From: Vibrio fluvialis
GTDB taxonomy: Bacteria > Pseudomonadota > Gammaproteobacteria > Enterobacterales > Vibrionaceae
Reading direction: 5' to 3'
Length of the DNA: 64,000 nucleotides
NCBI RefSeq assembly: GCF_900460245.1
Contig: NZ_UHIP01000001.1
Span: 2,976,001-3,040,000, forward strand
Part shown: one piece after another, positions 51,197 to 60,431 of the stretch
How the letters are laid out: each line of letters begins with the position of its first letter
Position numbering within the stretch: the first letter of the stretch is position 1
Program-made: the position numbers and the translations under genes
The notes under the pieces: model-generated
Seen by the model: only the letters and a program-made list of their open reading frames with translations
Told to the model about the DNA's origin: nothing
Databases searched by the model: none

Positions 51197-52918
51197 TTAT
51201 TTTGTTATCAATTCCACAGACGGTTGAGTATCCAGCGCACGTTTTGGCGCGGTTTCTCGTTGTTGGGTCTGCCATTGCGGTGCGATCCACACAGGGGCTT
51301 CGCTTGGGGCAAGCAGTGCTTTACCCAACAGAAGGTCTGCGGCGCGCTCGGCGACCATAATGGTCGGCGCGTTTAAATTGCCGTTTGGAATGGTTGGAAA
51401 AACGGACGAATCCACCACTCGCAGCCCCTCAATTCCCCGTACCCGGCAAGCGCTATCGAGTACGGCCATCGCATCGTCGTCGGCGCCCATTTTGCAGCTG
51501 CACGACGGGTGATAGGCACTTTCTACGTTTTGTTTCACCCAGGCGTCGATGTCAGCGTCACTGCTGACCGCCAGACTGGGTTGAATTTCGTCACCGCGAT
51601 AACTATCCAAAGCAGGTTGAGCCAGAATTTCACGCGTGAGGCGAATGCAATCACGCCAATCCTGAATATCCTGCTGCTCGGAAAGGTAACGGAACAAAAT
51701 GGCTGGTTTGTGCTTGGGATCGGCGGAACGAATCCAGATACGACCACGGCTTAATGGTTTGTTCGGGCCGACATGGACCTGAAAACCATGGCCGTCGAAC
51801 GCGGTTCGTCCGTCATAGCGCATAGCAGCTGGTAAAAAGTGGTATTGAATGTTGGGCCACTTGAGTCCGGCGCGAGAGCGAATAAACGCACAGGACTCAA
51901 AATGGTTGGTGGCGCCCAAGCCACGTTTGGTCAGTATCCATTCGGCACCAATCATGCCTTTACTGAGCAAACCCAGCTTACTGTTCAGTGTGATCGGTTG
52001 TTGGCAGCGATACTGGAAATAAATCTCCAGATGATCCTGCAAGTTTTCGCCCACACCGGGCAGTTCGTGTTGTACTTCAACGCCGGCATTTTCCAGTACG
52101 TCACGCGGACCAATGCCGGAAAGTTGCAGCAGTTGCGGAGAGCCGATCGATCCGGCGCAAGAGACCACTTCACGGTTGGCAAATGCCACCTGAATCTGGC
52201 CGTTGCGTTCAAACTCGACACCAATTGCGCGCTTGTTTTGCAGCACCACCTTGCGGCTCAGCACACCTTTCAGCAGGGTCAGGTTGTTGCGTTTGAGCGC
52301 GCGGCGCAGGTAAGCGTTGGCGGTGGAGGCGCGTACGCCGTGGTCGACGGTCATGTGCATCGGGCCAAAGCCTTCTTGCTGGTAACCGTTGTAGTCGTCA
52401 GTTTGCGGGTAACCCGCCTGCTGACCGGCGTCGATGAACGCCTGATAGAGCGGGTTGAGCCTCATGTCGTTGCCGTTGCAGGTCGCCAGTGGGCCATCGC
52501 CGCCACGGTATTCATCCGCGCCGCCGCTCCAGCGTTCAGCTCGTCTGAAATACGGCAAGCACGACGCGTAATCCCAGCCTGTAGCACCTTGCTGTTGCCA
52601 CTCATCAAAGTCGCAGGCGTGGCCTCGGACATAAACCATGCCGTTGATTGAAGAACTGCCGCCGAGCACTTTGCCACGCGGGCAGTGCAGGGCGCGGCCA
52701 TCGAGGCCGGGCTCTGGCAGTGATTCAAATTGCCAGGCGTATTTGTCGCTGTTCATCGGGTAAGAGAGCGCGGTGGGCATCTGAATGAAGATGCTTTTGT
52801 CACTGCCGCCGGCTTCGAGCAGCAGCACTGAGTGTTCATCACTTTCCGTCAGACGATCGGCCAGCACACAACCTGCCGAGCCCGCACCGATGATGATGTA
52901 GTCAAAGTGTTGTTTCAT
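51197..52918 (-). CDS. betA: Choline dehydrogenase BetA
   Basis: The 573-residue GMC-family flavoprotein oxidises choline to betaine aldehyde and, more slowly, on to betaine. It has the FAD motif [16 protein letters not shown] and the GMC signatures around [22 protein letters not shown] and [21 protein letters not shown] [11 protein letters not shown]. The catalytic His pair lies near [10 protein letters not shown] and the C-terminal NLNAPTIMV. It is slightly longer than E. coli BetA (556). It is nine bases downstream of betB. Confidence 0.96.
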   Translation of the reverse strand: MKQHFDYIIIGAGSAGCVLADRLTESDEHSVLLLEAGGSDKSIFIQMPTALSYPMNSDKYAWQFESLPEPGLDGRALHCPRGKVLGGSSSINGMVYVRGHACDFDEWQQQGATGWDYASCLPYFRRAERWSGGADEYRGGDGPLATCNGNDMRLNPLYQAFIDAGQQAGYPQTDDYNGYQQEGFGPMHMTVDHGVRASTANAYLRRALKRNNLTLLKGVLSRKVVLQNKRAIGVEFERNGQIQVAFANREVVSCAGSIGSPQLLQLSGIGPRDVLENAGVEVQHELPGVGENLQDHLEIYFQYRCQQPITLNSKLGLLSKGMIGAEWILTKRGLGATNHFESCAFIRSRAGLKWPNIQYHFLPAAMRYDGRTAFDGHGFQVHVGPNKPLSRGRIWIRSADPKHKPAILFRYLSEQQDIQDWRDCIRLTREILAQPALDSYRGDEIQPSLAVSSDADIDAWVKQNVESAYHPSCSCKMGADDDAMAVLDSACRVRGIEGLRVVDSSVFPTIPNGNLNAPTIMVAERAADLLLGKALLAPSEAPVWIAPQWQTQQRETAPKRALDTQPSVELITK

Positions 52919-52927
52919 GCTGTCTCC

Positions 52928-54388
52928 TTACGCATACGGACCGACGAAATCATCCAGTTCCACCAACACACTTTTTGTCTGAGTGTAATGGTTTAGCGTT
53001 TCGATGCCGTTTTCACGACCGACACCGGAGAGCTTAAAACCGCCAACAGGCATCGGAGCCGGAGAGTCTCCCCAGGTGTTAATCCAGCAAATACCCGCTT
53101 GCAGCTGGTGGATGACACGGTGCGCGCGCGACAGGTTCTGAGTGAACACGCCTGCGGCTAAACCATAGTGCGTGTTGTTGGCGCGCTGGATGACCTCCTG
53201 CTCGTCGCTGAACTTCATGACGGCCATCACCGGACCAAAGATTTCCTGCTGCACAAAACTCATCGCTTCGTCGCAGTCGACGAACACCGTCGGCGCAACG
53301 AAGTTACCGTTAGCCAGTCCGTTGTCCGTCACCTGATAGCCGCCGGTCAGCAGTTTGGCACCGCTTGTTTTGGCGCTGTCGATAGCGGCCAGCACTTTGT
53401 GCATGTGGTTTTTGGAAATCAGCGCACCAATCTGTGTGTTCGGATCTTGCGGATCGCCCACGATCAGTTTTTCAGTGCGACGCTTCAGCTGATCGATGAA
53501 TGCGTCGTAAAGGTTTTCATGCACATAAACACGGGTACCGTTAGTACACACTTCGCCTTGGGTGTAGAAGTTGGCGGTTATCGTTGCGGAAACCGCCTGA
53601 TCCAGCTTGGCATCATCGAACACCAGCAGTGGTGACTTGCCGCCAAGCTCCATGGTGACGGATTTGAGTGTGCGCGCGCTGTCCGCCATCACAGCTTTAC
53701 CTGTGCCGGTTTCACCCGTGAAGGAAACTTTGGCAATCGCCGGGTGCGCGGTCAGCATCTGGCCGACGCGGCCATCGCCTTGCACGACGTTAAACACACC
53801 ATCCGGCAGGCCCGCTTCGGTGAAGATTTCCGCCAGTTTCAATGCGCTGAGCGGCGTTTCTTCGGACGGTTTAAAAATCATTGCATTCCCCGCGGCCAGA
53901 GCCGGGGCCGATTTCCACATCGCGATTTGCATCGGGTAGTTCCACGCACCAATCCCGGCGCAGATGCCTAACGGCTCTTTGCGGGTGTAGAAAAACTGGC
54001 TGGCGGAGAGCGGCTGTTGCTCGCCTTGCAAGGCAGGAGCGAGGCCAGCGAAGTATTCGATGACGTCAGCGCCGGTGGCGATATCAACGCAATCTGCTTC
54101 CTGAATCGGCTTACCGGTATCGAGTACTTCCAGTAGCGCCAGTTCGTCGTTGCGTTCACGCAATATGGCGACTGCTTTGAGCAGAATACGGCTGCGTTCG
54201 ACTGCGGTCATTGCTGACCAAATCGCGAAACCGCGCTGCGCAGAATCAATCGCGTCCTGCACATCCTGAGCACTCGCAAGACCCAAAACCGCAAGCGGTT
54301 CGCCGGTGGCCGGGTTGTATGAGGTAAAGGTTTCCCCGGATGACGCGTGTTTTAACGCGCCATCGATATAAAGTGATGCTTTTTCCAT
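52928..54388 (-). CDS. betB: Betaine aldehyde dehydrogenase BetB
   Basis: The 486-residue NAD(P)-dependent aldehyde dehydrogenase makes glycine betaine. The catalytic Glu is in MELGGKSPL and the catalytic Cys in [13 protein letters not shown] (about residue 280-290). The cofactor motif FTGETGTG is present. It is between betI (8 bases) and betA (9 bases). The product is the main compatible solute of vibrios that have this pathway. Confidence 0.97.
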   Translation of the reverse strand: MEKASLYIDGALKHASSGETFTSYNPATGEPLAVLGLASAQDVQDAIDSAQRGFAIWSAMTAVERSRILLKAVAILRERNDELALLEVLDTGKPIQEADCVDIATGADVIEYFAGLAPALQGEQQPLSASQFFYTRKEPLGICAGIGAWNYPMQIAMWKSAPALAAGNAMIFKPSEETPLSALKLAEIFTEAGLPDGVFNVVQGDGRVGQMLTAHPAIAKVSFTGETGTGKAVMADSARTLKSVTMELGGKSPLLVFDDAKLDQAVSATITANFYTQGEVCTNGTRVYVHENLYDAFIDQLKRRTEKLIVGDPQDPNTQIGALISKNHMHKVLAAIDSAKTSGAKLLTGGYQVTDNGLANGNFVAPTVFVDCDEAMSFVQQEIFGPVMAVMKFSDEQEVIQRANNTHYGLAAGVFTQNLSRAHRVIHQLQAGICWINTWGDSPAPMPVGGFKLSGVGRENGIETLNHYTQTKSVLVELDDFVGPYA

Positions 54389-54396
54389 TTGAAGAC

Positions 54397-55002
54397 CTAG
54401 CTGGTTGTCGTCAGCGCATGCTGCGCCAGTTGTATTTCTAAGTAATCGTTTATCAATAACCGGGCTTGCTGAGCGTTGATTCCATCAGGATTCAGCGCAC
54501 CGCGTAGCCAGATACCATCGATCAGAGCAGCGATCCCGTGTGCCACCTGTTGAGCGTGGTGACGGGGCAGAAGGGCTTTAAGTTCAATTTTAAGGTGAGA
54601 GAGCAGGCGTTGTTCGTTGACTCGTTGTAAGCGGTTCAACTGCGCGTCGTGCATCGAATAGGACCAGAACGCCAGCCAGGTTTTAACCACCTGACTTTCT
54701 GCCTGAAATCCTTCGAAGTTGGCATTCACGATGGCATTGATCCGTGCCTGATGCTCGTGCTGCGGGATTTTCGCCAGTGCCTGAGTGACGGTGACCGAAT
54801 GTTCACGCAAAATCGCGCGCATGGTTTCTTCTAGCAGACCATGCTTGCCGCCGAAGTAGTGGTTAATGATGCCGGTGGATACCCCGGCTTCACGGCTGAT
54901 CAGCGCAATACTGGCAGCATGCAATCCCACTCGTTCGATAACGGCCATGGTTGCTTGAACCAATTGCGGTTTGCGTATGTCGGGCATCCCAACTTTCGGC
55001 AT
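54397..55002 (-). CDS. betI: Choline-responsive repressor BetI (TetR family)
   Basis: The 201-residue TetR-type regulator has an N-terminal helix-turn-helix ([35 protein letters not shown]) and a ligand domain with [44 protein letters not shown] matches E. coli BetI, so the ATG at 55002 with AGGAG five bases upstream is preferred to an earlier GTG. It would repress the betIBA-choXWV operon until choline is present. Confidence 0.94.
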   Translation of the reverse strand: MPKVGMPDIRKPQLVQATMAVIERVGLHAASIALISREAGVSTGIINHYFGGKHGLLEETMRAILREHSVTVTQALAKIPQHEHQARINAIVNANFEGFQAESQVVKTWLAFWSYSMHDAQLNRLQRVNEQRLLSHLKIELKALLPRHHAQQVAHGIAALIDGIWLRGALNPDGINAQQARLLINDYLEIQLAQHALTTTS

Positions 55003-55008
55003 CTGCAC

Positions 55009-55238
55009 TCCTTATCATTTTTAATTGAACGATTAGTTAAATATACGTTAAACAAAAAATTGTTAGATCTCAAACTAAAATGTTGTGCAATTGGTGTTCT
55101 GTTTGGTTTTTGTTGCTTGATATTTTTATTAAAAACAACGAGATAACTGATAAATATTTTTTTTGATTTGAAGTGGAAACTTTAGAATTGTATGAAAATA
55201 GCAGAGGGTAAGTGGCAGGGAGGAAAGTGGATACAAAA
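55009..55238. promoter_or_regulatory. betI upstream region with a candidate operator
   Basis: No gene is seen in this AT-rich gap of about 230 bases. An imperfect 20-bp dyad, TTAATTGAACGATTAGTTAA (14 of 20 symmetric), lies at 55021-55040, 19 to 38 bases before the betI start. It is a candidate BetI operator overlapping the promoter; the assignment is inference. Confidence 0.45.
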
Positions 55239-55268
55239 AATCCCTTAACGATGGCTCGTTAAGGGATT
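55239..55268 (-). terminator. Terminator after the aminopeptidase P gene
   Basis: A perfect 13-bp stem (55239-55251 with 55256-55268, loop TGGC) is preceded by six A residues (U tract on the minus strand). It ends the leftward aminopeptidase transcript 21 bases after its stop. Confidence 0.92.
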
Positions 55269-55288
55269 GATAGCATTAAGATTTGCGC

Positions 55289-57079
55289 TTAAGCGTGGCT
55301 GATCGGTTGCGTTGCTTGACGCAACCAGGCTTGAACGTCGCCTTCCACCAGCGGGCTGACTTCGTTCCATACTTTGGCGTGGTAGTCATTCAGCCAGCTC
55401 AGTTCCGGTTTGGTCAGCATGTTGACGTTGATGGCTCGCACATCGATTGGGCAACGGGTCAGCGATTCAAAACCGAGCACGTTAAAATCACCTTGAGTGG
55501 CAATTTCGGTAACCAGTTCCAGGTTCTCAATACGGATCCCAAAGCCATCAGCGCGGTAGTAACCCGGCTCGTTCGACAGCACCATTCCCGGGCGCAGAGC
55601 GACATTGTTGAACACTTTGCCGATGCGTTGCGGGCCTTCATGCACACTCAGGAAGTGACCGACACCGTGGCCGGTACCGTGATCGTAATCGTAGCCATTG
55701 GCCCACAGATGCTGACGTGCCAGCACATCGAGCTGATGGCCGCAGGTGCCTTGCGGGAAACGGGCTTTGGCCAGTGCAATGTGGCCTTTAAGCACCAGAG
55801 TAAACTGCTGCTTCATCTCGTCGCTCACGTCGCCAATCGCGATAGTGCGGGTGATATCGGTGGTGCCGTCTGTGTACTGACCGCCTGAATCGACCAGATA
55901 CAGCGTGTTCATTTCCAGCTGACCCGGTTGTGGCTGGTTCATGTGGTTGTAGTGACACATGGCGGCATTGCTGCAGGCTGCAGAGATGGTATCAAAGCTC
56001 AGATCTGCCAGAGTCGGGTCCAGCTCGCGGAACGCTTGCAGTTGATCGGCAAGCTCAGCTTCGTTGTGCAGGCGTCCGGCCGCCACTTCGCTGTCCAGCC
56101 AGGCAAGGAACTTGGTCATCGCCGCGCCATCGCGTACATGGCACGCTTTCATGCCGGCAATTTCGGTTGCGTTCTTAGCGGCTTTTGGCAGCAGACACGG
56201 ATCGGCATCGCTCAGCAGCTCGACACCGGCATTTTGCAGTACCAGTGTAAACCAAGCGTTGCTGGTGGCTGGGTCCACAATCACGCGTTTTCCGCGCAGT
56301 TGCACCAGTTGTGATTCGAGAGTTTCCGGATGATGTACGCGCACACCTGAACCGACGTGGGCGTCAAAGCCTGCCGCCAGACGTGCCGGATCGAGGAAAA
56401 AGTCGACACTGGCGTCCGCATGCACAATCGCGTGCGACAGCAAAACTGGCAGGCGAGAGACATCCAGACCACGAATGTTGAGCAGCCAGCAGATGGAATC
56501 GAGCTCAGTCAGAATTGCGCTGTCGGCCTTTTTGCTGACCAGAATATCTGCGATGGTGCGGCGTTTGGTTGCGCTGTCGACGCCGACGAGCTCATTACCC
56601 ATCAGGCGCATGTCAGAGACCACGGGAGCCGGGCGGTCATGCCACAGTTGGTCAATGGCGTTGCCACGGGTGGCGACCAGTTGCAGTTCTCCTTCCAGCG
56701 TGGTGTGCGCGGCTTTCAGCCAGCTTGCACGGTGCATACGTGGGTCGTAACCCACTTTGCTGCCCGCTGGCAGGGCGCTTTTCAGCCAGGCCAGATACGG
56801 TTCTTCAATCAGGTGACGATACTCAAACAGTTCTCCCGGAACTTGTTTGCGAACTTGTACGGTATAGCGACCATCGACGAAGATCGCCGCTTTTTCGCCG
56901 GTGATCACTGCAGCACCCGCTGAACCGGTAAAACCCGTCAGCCAATGCAGGCGTTCGTTGTGTTCAGGGACATATTCGCCGAGGTACTCGTCTTCGTGAG
57001 GCACAATGAGTGCATCTAAACCTTGTTGTGTCAGCCAGTTACGCAGTTCGGCAACACGTTGGGAAATGGATTGTGGCAT
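55289..57079 (-). CDS. Aminopeptidase P family protein (M24B, long form)
   Basis: The 596-residue protein has two creatinase-like N-terminal domains (about 1-300) and a pita-bread M24 metallopeptidase domain (about 310-530). The metal ligands are all present: YLVDSGGQYTDGTTDITRT (two Asp), GTGHGVGHFLSVHEGP (His), SNEPGYY (Glu) and RIENLELV (Glu). It should remove N-terminal residues ahead of proline. It is of the long eukaryote-like XPNPEP type, unlike E. coli PepP (441 residues). It has its own promoter region and terminator. Confidence 0.93.
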   Translation of the reverse strand: MPQSISQRVAELRNWLTQQGLDALIVPHEDEYLGEYVPEHNERLHWLTGFTGSAGAAVITGEKAAIFVDGRYTVQVRKQVPGELFEYRHLIEEPYLAWLKSALPAGSKVGYDPRMHRASWLKAAHTTLEGELQLVATRGNAIDQLWHDRPAPVVSDMRLMGNELVGVDSATKRRTIADILVSKKADSAILTELDSICWLLNIRGLDVSRLPVLLSHAIVHADASVDFFLDPARLAAGFDAHVGSGVRVHHPETLESQLVQLRGKRVIVDPATSNAWFTLVLQNAGVELLSDADPCLLPKAAKNATEIAGMKACHVRDGAAMTKFLAWLDSEVAAGRLHNEAELADQLQAFRELDPTLADLSFDTISAACSNAAMCHYNHMNQPQPGQLEMNTLYLVDSGGQYTDGTTDITRTIAIGDVSDEMKQQFTLVLKGHIALAKARFPQGTCGHQLDVLARQHLWANGYDYDHGTGHGVGHFLSVHEGPQRIGKVFNNVALRPGMVLSNEPGYYRADGFGIRIENLELVTEIATQGDFNVLGFESLTRCPIDVRAINVNMLTKPELSWLNDYHAKVWNEVSPLVEGDVQAWLRQATQPISHA

Positions 57080-57193
57080 CTGTGATTATCCTTATTAACA
57101 GTCCTTTGTGACGGCGCAGGCTGTGATCAGCTGGCCCGGGACAAGTGCGGATAAGCTACTCCTTTTACCAAAGGCGTGCAAATATCCGTCGCT

Positions 57194-58135
57194 TTATCTC
57201 AAGTGTAGTGTTTTGGTTTGAATGATCTGGCGCAGCCAGTTCAATGCCGGGTCGTTTTCCCGATCGCGGTGCCAGAACAGAGTGTAAGCCATCGGCGGAA
57301 ATTCTAACGGTAACGGCAGCACCACCAAGCCCATTTGCTGCGCGACCAAATGAGTAAAATGGCTCGGCGCGGTAAACACAAAGTCGGTGTAGGTACACAA
57401 GCTGGCTGCGCTGTTGAAATCCGGCACGGTGATGGCGATATCACGCTCATAACCCATGTCTGCCAGTCGATAGTCGAGCAGCCAGCGGTCATTGCCATCG
57501 CAACGTACCTGCACATGACGCAGCGACAGGTACTGCTCCAGATTCCAGGGTTGGCTCAGGGCCGGGTGGTTATGACGCACCACACACATCTGGGTATCGC
57601 GGTAAATTTCCTGCTCGCAGATATCGCTCGGCGGCATCATGGTCAGCCGCGCATCGTTGATGTCGATGTCTTTCCCCGTAAGGCCAAAATCGAGTTCGCC
57701 CAGTTGTAGCTTCTTGAAAGTCTGATCTGTCCAGGCGTGTGTGCTGATGTTGAGATTCGGGCCCTGACTGAAAATGGCAGGCAAGAAATGCGGCAGGATC
57801 AACGGATAGACACTTTCCACCGTGGCGATGTGAAAGCGGTATTCACTCGACTGCGGAGAAAACTGTTCCGGCTGAGTGATGAGCTCGAGCTGGTTCACCA
57901 GAATGTCCAGTTTAGGTTTGAGAAACACCACTTTAGGCGTTGGTTTCAGGCCGTGCGAGGTACGAATGAACAACGGGTCGTCAAACTGCTCGCGCAGCTT
58001 GGCCAGCGATTTACTCACCGCCGACTGGCTGAGATAGAGGCGGTTGGCGGTGCGAGTCACGCTCAGCTCTTCACTGAGTACCTTGAGACACACCAGTAAG
58101 TTGAGATCGATGCGCGCTAACTTTTCAATCTTCAT
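57194..58135 (-). CDS. LysR-family transcriptional regulator
   Basis: The 313-residue protein has an N-terminal winged helix (NLLVCLKVLSEELSVTRTANRLYLSQSAVSKSLAKLREQF) and a LeuO/NodD-type effector domain. It is divergent from the MFS exporter at 58241 across a 105-base gap, so it probably controls that gene. The effector is unknown. I know of no specific family member to equate it with. Confidence 0.9.
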   Translation of the reverse strand: MKIEKLARIDLNLLVCLKVLSEELSVTRTANRLYLSQSAVSKSLAKLREQFDDPLFIRTSHGLKPTPKVVFLKPKLDILVNQLELITQPEQFSPQSSEYRFHIATVESVYPLILPHFLPAIFSQGPNLNISTHAWTDQTFKKLQLGELDFGLTGKDIDINDARLTMMPPSDICEQEIYRDTQMCVVRHNHPALSQPWNLEQYLSLRHVQVRCDGNDRWLLDYRLADMGYERDIAITVPDFNSAASLCTYTDFVFTAPSHFTHLVAQQMGLVVLPLPLEFPPMAYTLFWHRDRENDPALNWLRQIIQTKTLHLR

Positions 58136-58240
58136 CTGATTTTCCTTTGAGGAATATTACGGATGATTATAAGCCATTTTTACGCATATCATGATTGCTC
58201 TATTATGCGCGAAGTCTCATTAATTTAGTTGGAGTAGAAC

Positions 58241-59440
58241 GTGAGCGTGACGCAATCTGGCGGACCGAGTAAACAGCAAATGATATTACTGACGCTGTTG
58301 GTCCTGTTTAGCCCTTTGGCGATTGATATTTATTTGCCTGCATTGCCGCAGATCTCTCAGACGTTTCACGTGGAACACGCTCTGGCTCAGGACACGATTA
58401 CTTGGTTTCTGTTTGCTATGGGTGTCGGTCAGCTGTTTGCCGGCCCACTGGCAGACAAACTCGGTCGTCGAACTGTTGCATTGGGTGGTATCAGCATTTA
58501 TGCGGTGAGCGCTTTATTGGCGTGGAGCGCACAAAGCATTGAATGGATGCTGACAGCCCGTCTGCTACAAGGCTTAGGTGCATGTGCGACATCGGTAGCA
58601 GCCTTTGCGACAGTTCGCGATATCTTTGGTCCGCAACGCAGCGGCAAAATGATCAGCTACCTCAACGGCGCGATCTGTTTTATTCCTGCTCTTGCGCCGA
58701 TTCTGGGAAGCTGGCTGACTCAACAGTTTGGCTGGCGCGCGAACTTCAGCTTTATGGCTGGGTTTGCGCTGTCGGTCGGCCTGTTGCTGCTGATGCGTAT
58801 GAAAGAGACCAACCCAAGCACCGAAAAACAAGCGGTGTTTAAGCTGTCGCGCTACTGGTCGGTACTCAAGACACCATCATTTGTCTTCCATGCGTCATTA
58901 TGTTTGCTGGCGATGGCAGTGATTCTGGCTTATGTGACATCCGCTCCTGTGGTGTTGATGGAACGCCTCGGCCTGACGATGAATCAGTTTACGTTCTGGT
59001 TTGGCGTCAACGCCGTGGTAAACATCATTGCCTGTATGACGGCGCCACGCGTGATGGATCGCTTCGGTACTCACACCACCTTAGTCATGGGCATCAGTTC
59101 GCTGCTGGTGGCTGGCGTGGCGATGGTGATGTTGGCGAGTGTGGCGACCGCATTTGCCTTTATGCTGCCTATCTTCCTTTCGTCGGTTGGGTTTGCCTGG
59201 ATTCTCGGGGCGGCGGCTGGAAAAGCGCTGGCACCGTTCGGCGATAAAGCGGGTACGGCGGCGGCACTGTTAGGTTTATTCCAAATGAGTGGTTCTGGTC
59301 TGGTGGTCGGAACATTGCAACGTTTACACTTGGAGCCGCAAATGATGATCGCATTGCATATGTGGCTTATCGCTCCGGCCTTGATCATTCTGTTTTCAAA
59401 AGCAGGTCGCGCCTGGCATCAATGGGCTTTGGAGTCGTAG
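58241..59440 (+). CDS. Bcr/CflA-family MFS drug exporter
   Basis: The 399-residue protein has about 12 membrane helices and the Bcr/CflA motifs LAIDIYLPALPQI, GQLFAGPLADKLGRRTV and LLQGLGACATSVAAFATVRDIFG. The 14-residue D-x-x-x-D-K-GRR loop is intact. It is likely a proton-driven multidrug or metabolite exporter. The start is GTG with GGAG upstream. Residues 41-46 are encoded across a parS site (58362-58377). Confidence 0.9.
   Translation: MSVTQSGGPSKQQMILLTLLVLFSPLAIDIYLPALPQISQTFHVEHALAQDTITWFLFAMGVGQLFAGPLADKLGRRTVALGGISIYAVSALLAWSAQSIEWMLTARLLQGLGACATSVAAFATVRDIFGPQRSGKMISYLNGAICFIPALAPILGSWLTQQFGWRANFSFMAGFALSVGLLLLMRMKETNPSTEKQAVFKLSRYWSVLKTPSFVFHASLCLLAMAVILAYVTSAPVVLMERLGLTMNQFTFWFGVNAVVNIIACMTAPRVMDRFGTHTTLVMGISSLLVAGVAMVMLASVATAFAFMLPIFLSSVGFAWILGAAAGKALAPFGDKAGTAAALLGLFQMSGSGLVVGTLQRLHLEPQMMIALHMWLIAPALIILFSKAGRAWHQWALES
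58362..58377. promoter_or_regulatory. parS: parS site 3 (ParB-binding) within the MFS gene
   Basis: CGTTTCACGTGGAACA reads TGTTCCACGTGAAACG on the minus strand and fits the vibrio chromosome 1 consensus NGTTNCACGTGAAACN exactly. It is inside a coding sequence, 10.3 kb from parS site 2. Confidence 0.85.
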
Positions 59441-59544
59441 CGTAAGCTTTGGTAAATTCACTCAAAGGGCTATTTTCTAAATGAGATAAGGCGTGTATAT
59501 TGTTGCCTCTCACCCTTTTAGTAATCACTTGGAATCACTAAACA

Positions 59545-59826
59545 ATGTCTATGACAACCTATGAAATGGCCCGCATCTGGGAACAACTCGATGAGTCTCC
59601 AGAAAAGGTGATGTTCGGCAAATTGCTAGCAGAACTGGGTAACCAAAGTAGTGAGCGTGTTCGTAGTGCGGCTAAACAGGTACCACTGCCTGTGTTGCGT
59701 GATCTGGTTTTCCAGTTTCAGCAAGTGATTGATTCTCGTAAAAACGAGCAAGTGGATTTGCTGGCTAAAGAACTCGCCAAACAAGGTATCTCTCCAGACG
59801 AGCTGTTGAAATACCTCAATAAATAA
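59545..59826 (+). CDS. Small helical protein, H-NS-dimerisation-like, no DNA-binding domain
   Basis: This 93-residue protein is not one I recognise by name. It is predicted all-helical. The C-terminal half, VLRDLVFQFQQVIDSRK then LLAKELAKQGISPDELLKYL, resembles the dimerisation helices of H-NS (E. coli segment LEKLEVVVNERREE and YREMLIADGIDPNELLNSL). It has no TWTGQGRTP-type DNA-binding domain. If the likeness is real, it could bind and modulate full-length H-NS, as H-NST does in some E. coli. The similarity is weak, short and from memory. Confidence 0.6.
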   Translation: MSMTTYEMARIWEQLDESPEKVMFGKLLAELGNQSSERVRSAAKQVPLPVLRDLVFQFQQVIDSRKNEQVDLLAKELAKQGISPDELLKYLNK

Positions 59827-59841
59827 CGATATTGCGTAAAA

Positions 59842-59868
59842 AGCCCGGACTGAGTGCCGGGCTTTTTT
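59842..59868. terminator. Bidirectional terminator between the small protein gene and asnC
   Basis: AGCCCGG (59842-59848) and CCGGGCT (59857-59863) form a 7-bp stem with A-rich DNA before it and TTTTTT after it, so it works for both converging transcripts. It overlaps the asnC stop region. Confidence 0.85.
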
Positions 59869-60331
59869 ATGGGTTGACGTTGCGGTTGATCGGGTTTTGC
59901 AGCGAGATCAGCGTTTCGGTCGACTGCACTTCATCAATCGCCTGCAACTTATCAATCAACACGTATTGCAACTCTTCGATCGACTTACACATCAGCTTAA
60001 CGAAAATGTTGTACGCGCCCGTGGTGTAATAGGCTTCAACTACCTCATCCAGCGCATTGAGTTTGGCCAGCGCCGAATGGTAGTCACGCGCGGCGTTAAG
60101 GTTGATGCCGATAAAACAGCAGACGTCGTACCCGAGCTTTTTGGTGTTGACCACCACTTCCGTTCCCTGAATGATGTCGGCGGCTTTCATTTTTTCGATT
60201 CGAACGTGAATGGTGGCCGGACTGACGTTGAACTGCTTGGCCATTTCGGCGTAGGGCGTGCGGGCATCATCCATCAAAATTTTCAGAATCGCGCGATCCA
60301 ATTCGTCCAGCTTTGTCGAGGCTACTTGCAT
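59867..60331 (-). CDS. asnC: Transcriptional regulator AsnC (Lrp/AsnC family)
   Basis: The 154-residue protein has an N-terminal helix-turn-helix (LDELDRAILKILMDDARTPYAEMAKQFNVSPATIHVRIEKMK) and an RAM ligand domain (GYDVCCFIGINLNAARDYHSALAKL; EAYYTTGAYNIFVKLMCKS; STETLISLQNPI). It is close to E. coli AsnC, which senses asparagine and controls asnA and itself. No asnA is nearby. It is divergent from the GGDEF/EAL gene, with tandem dyads in the gap. Confidence 0.95.
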   Translation of the reverse strand: MQVASTKLDELDRAILKILMDDARTPYAEMAKQFNVSPATIHVRIEKMKAADIIQGTEVVVNTKKLGYDVCCFIGINLNAARDYHSALAKLNALDEVVEAYYTTGAYNIFVKLMCKSIEELQYVLIDKLQAIDEVQSTETLISLQNPINRNVNP

Positions 60332-60360
60332 ATGAATTCCTGAGATTTGTGCAATTGGTC

Positions 60361-60400
60361 AGAATATCACGCGGATATTCTCTGATATCGAGTGATATCA
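60361..60400. promoter_or_regulatory. Two tandem dyads between asnC and the GGDEF/EAL gene
   Basis: Perfect dyads AGAATATC-N5-GATATTCT (60361-60381) and TGATATC-N4-GATATCA (60383-60400) lie side by side in the 100-base divergent gap. They share the GATAT core. They are candidate operators, most likely for AsnC autoregulation. Confidence 0.55.
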
Positions 60401-60431
60401 TTAATCATCGACTCTGCCAAGGAATCCGTTT

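Noticed and set aside
51839..52651. Open frame of 270 codons opposite betA
   Set aside because: Antisense shadow of a well-defined GMC oxidoreductase; no domain and no start signal.
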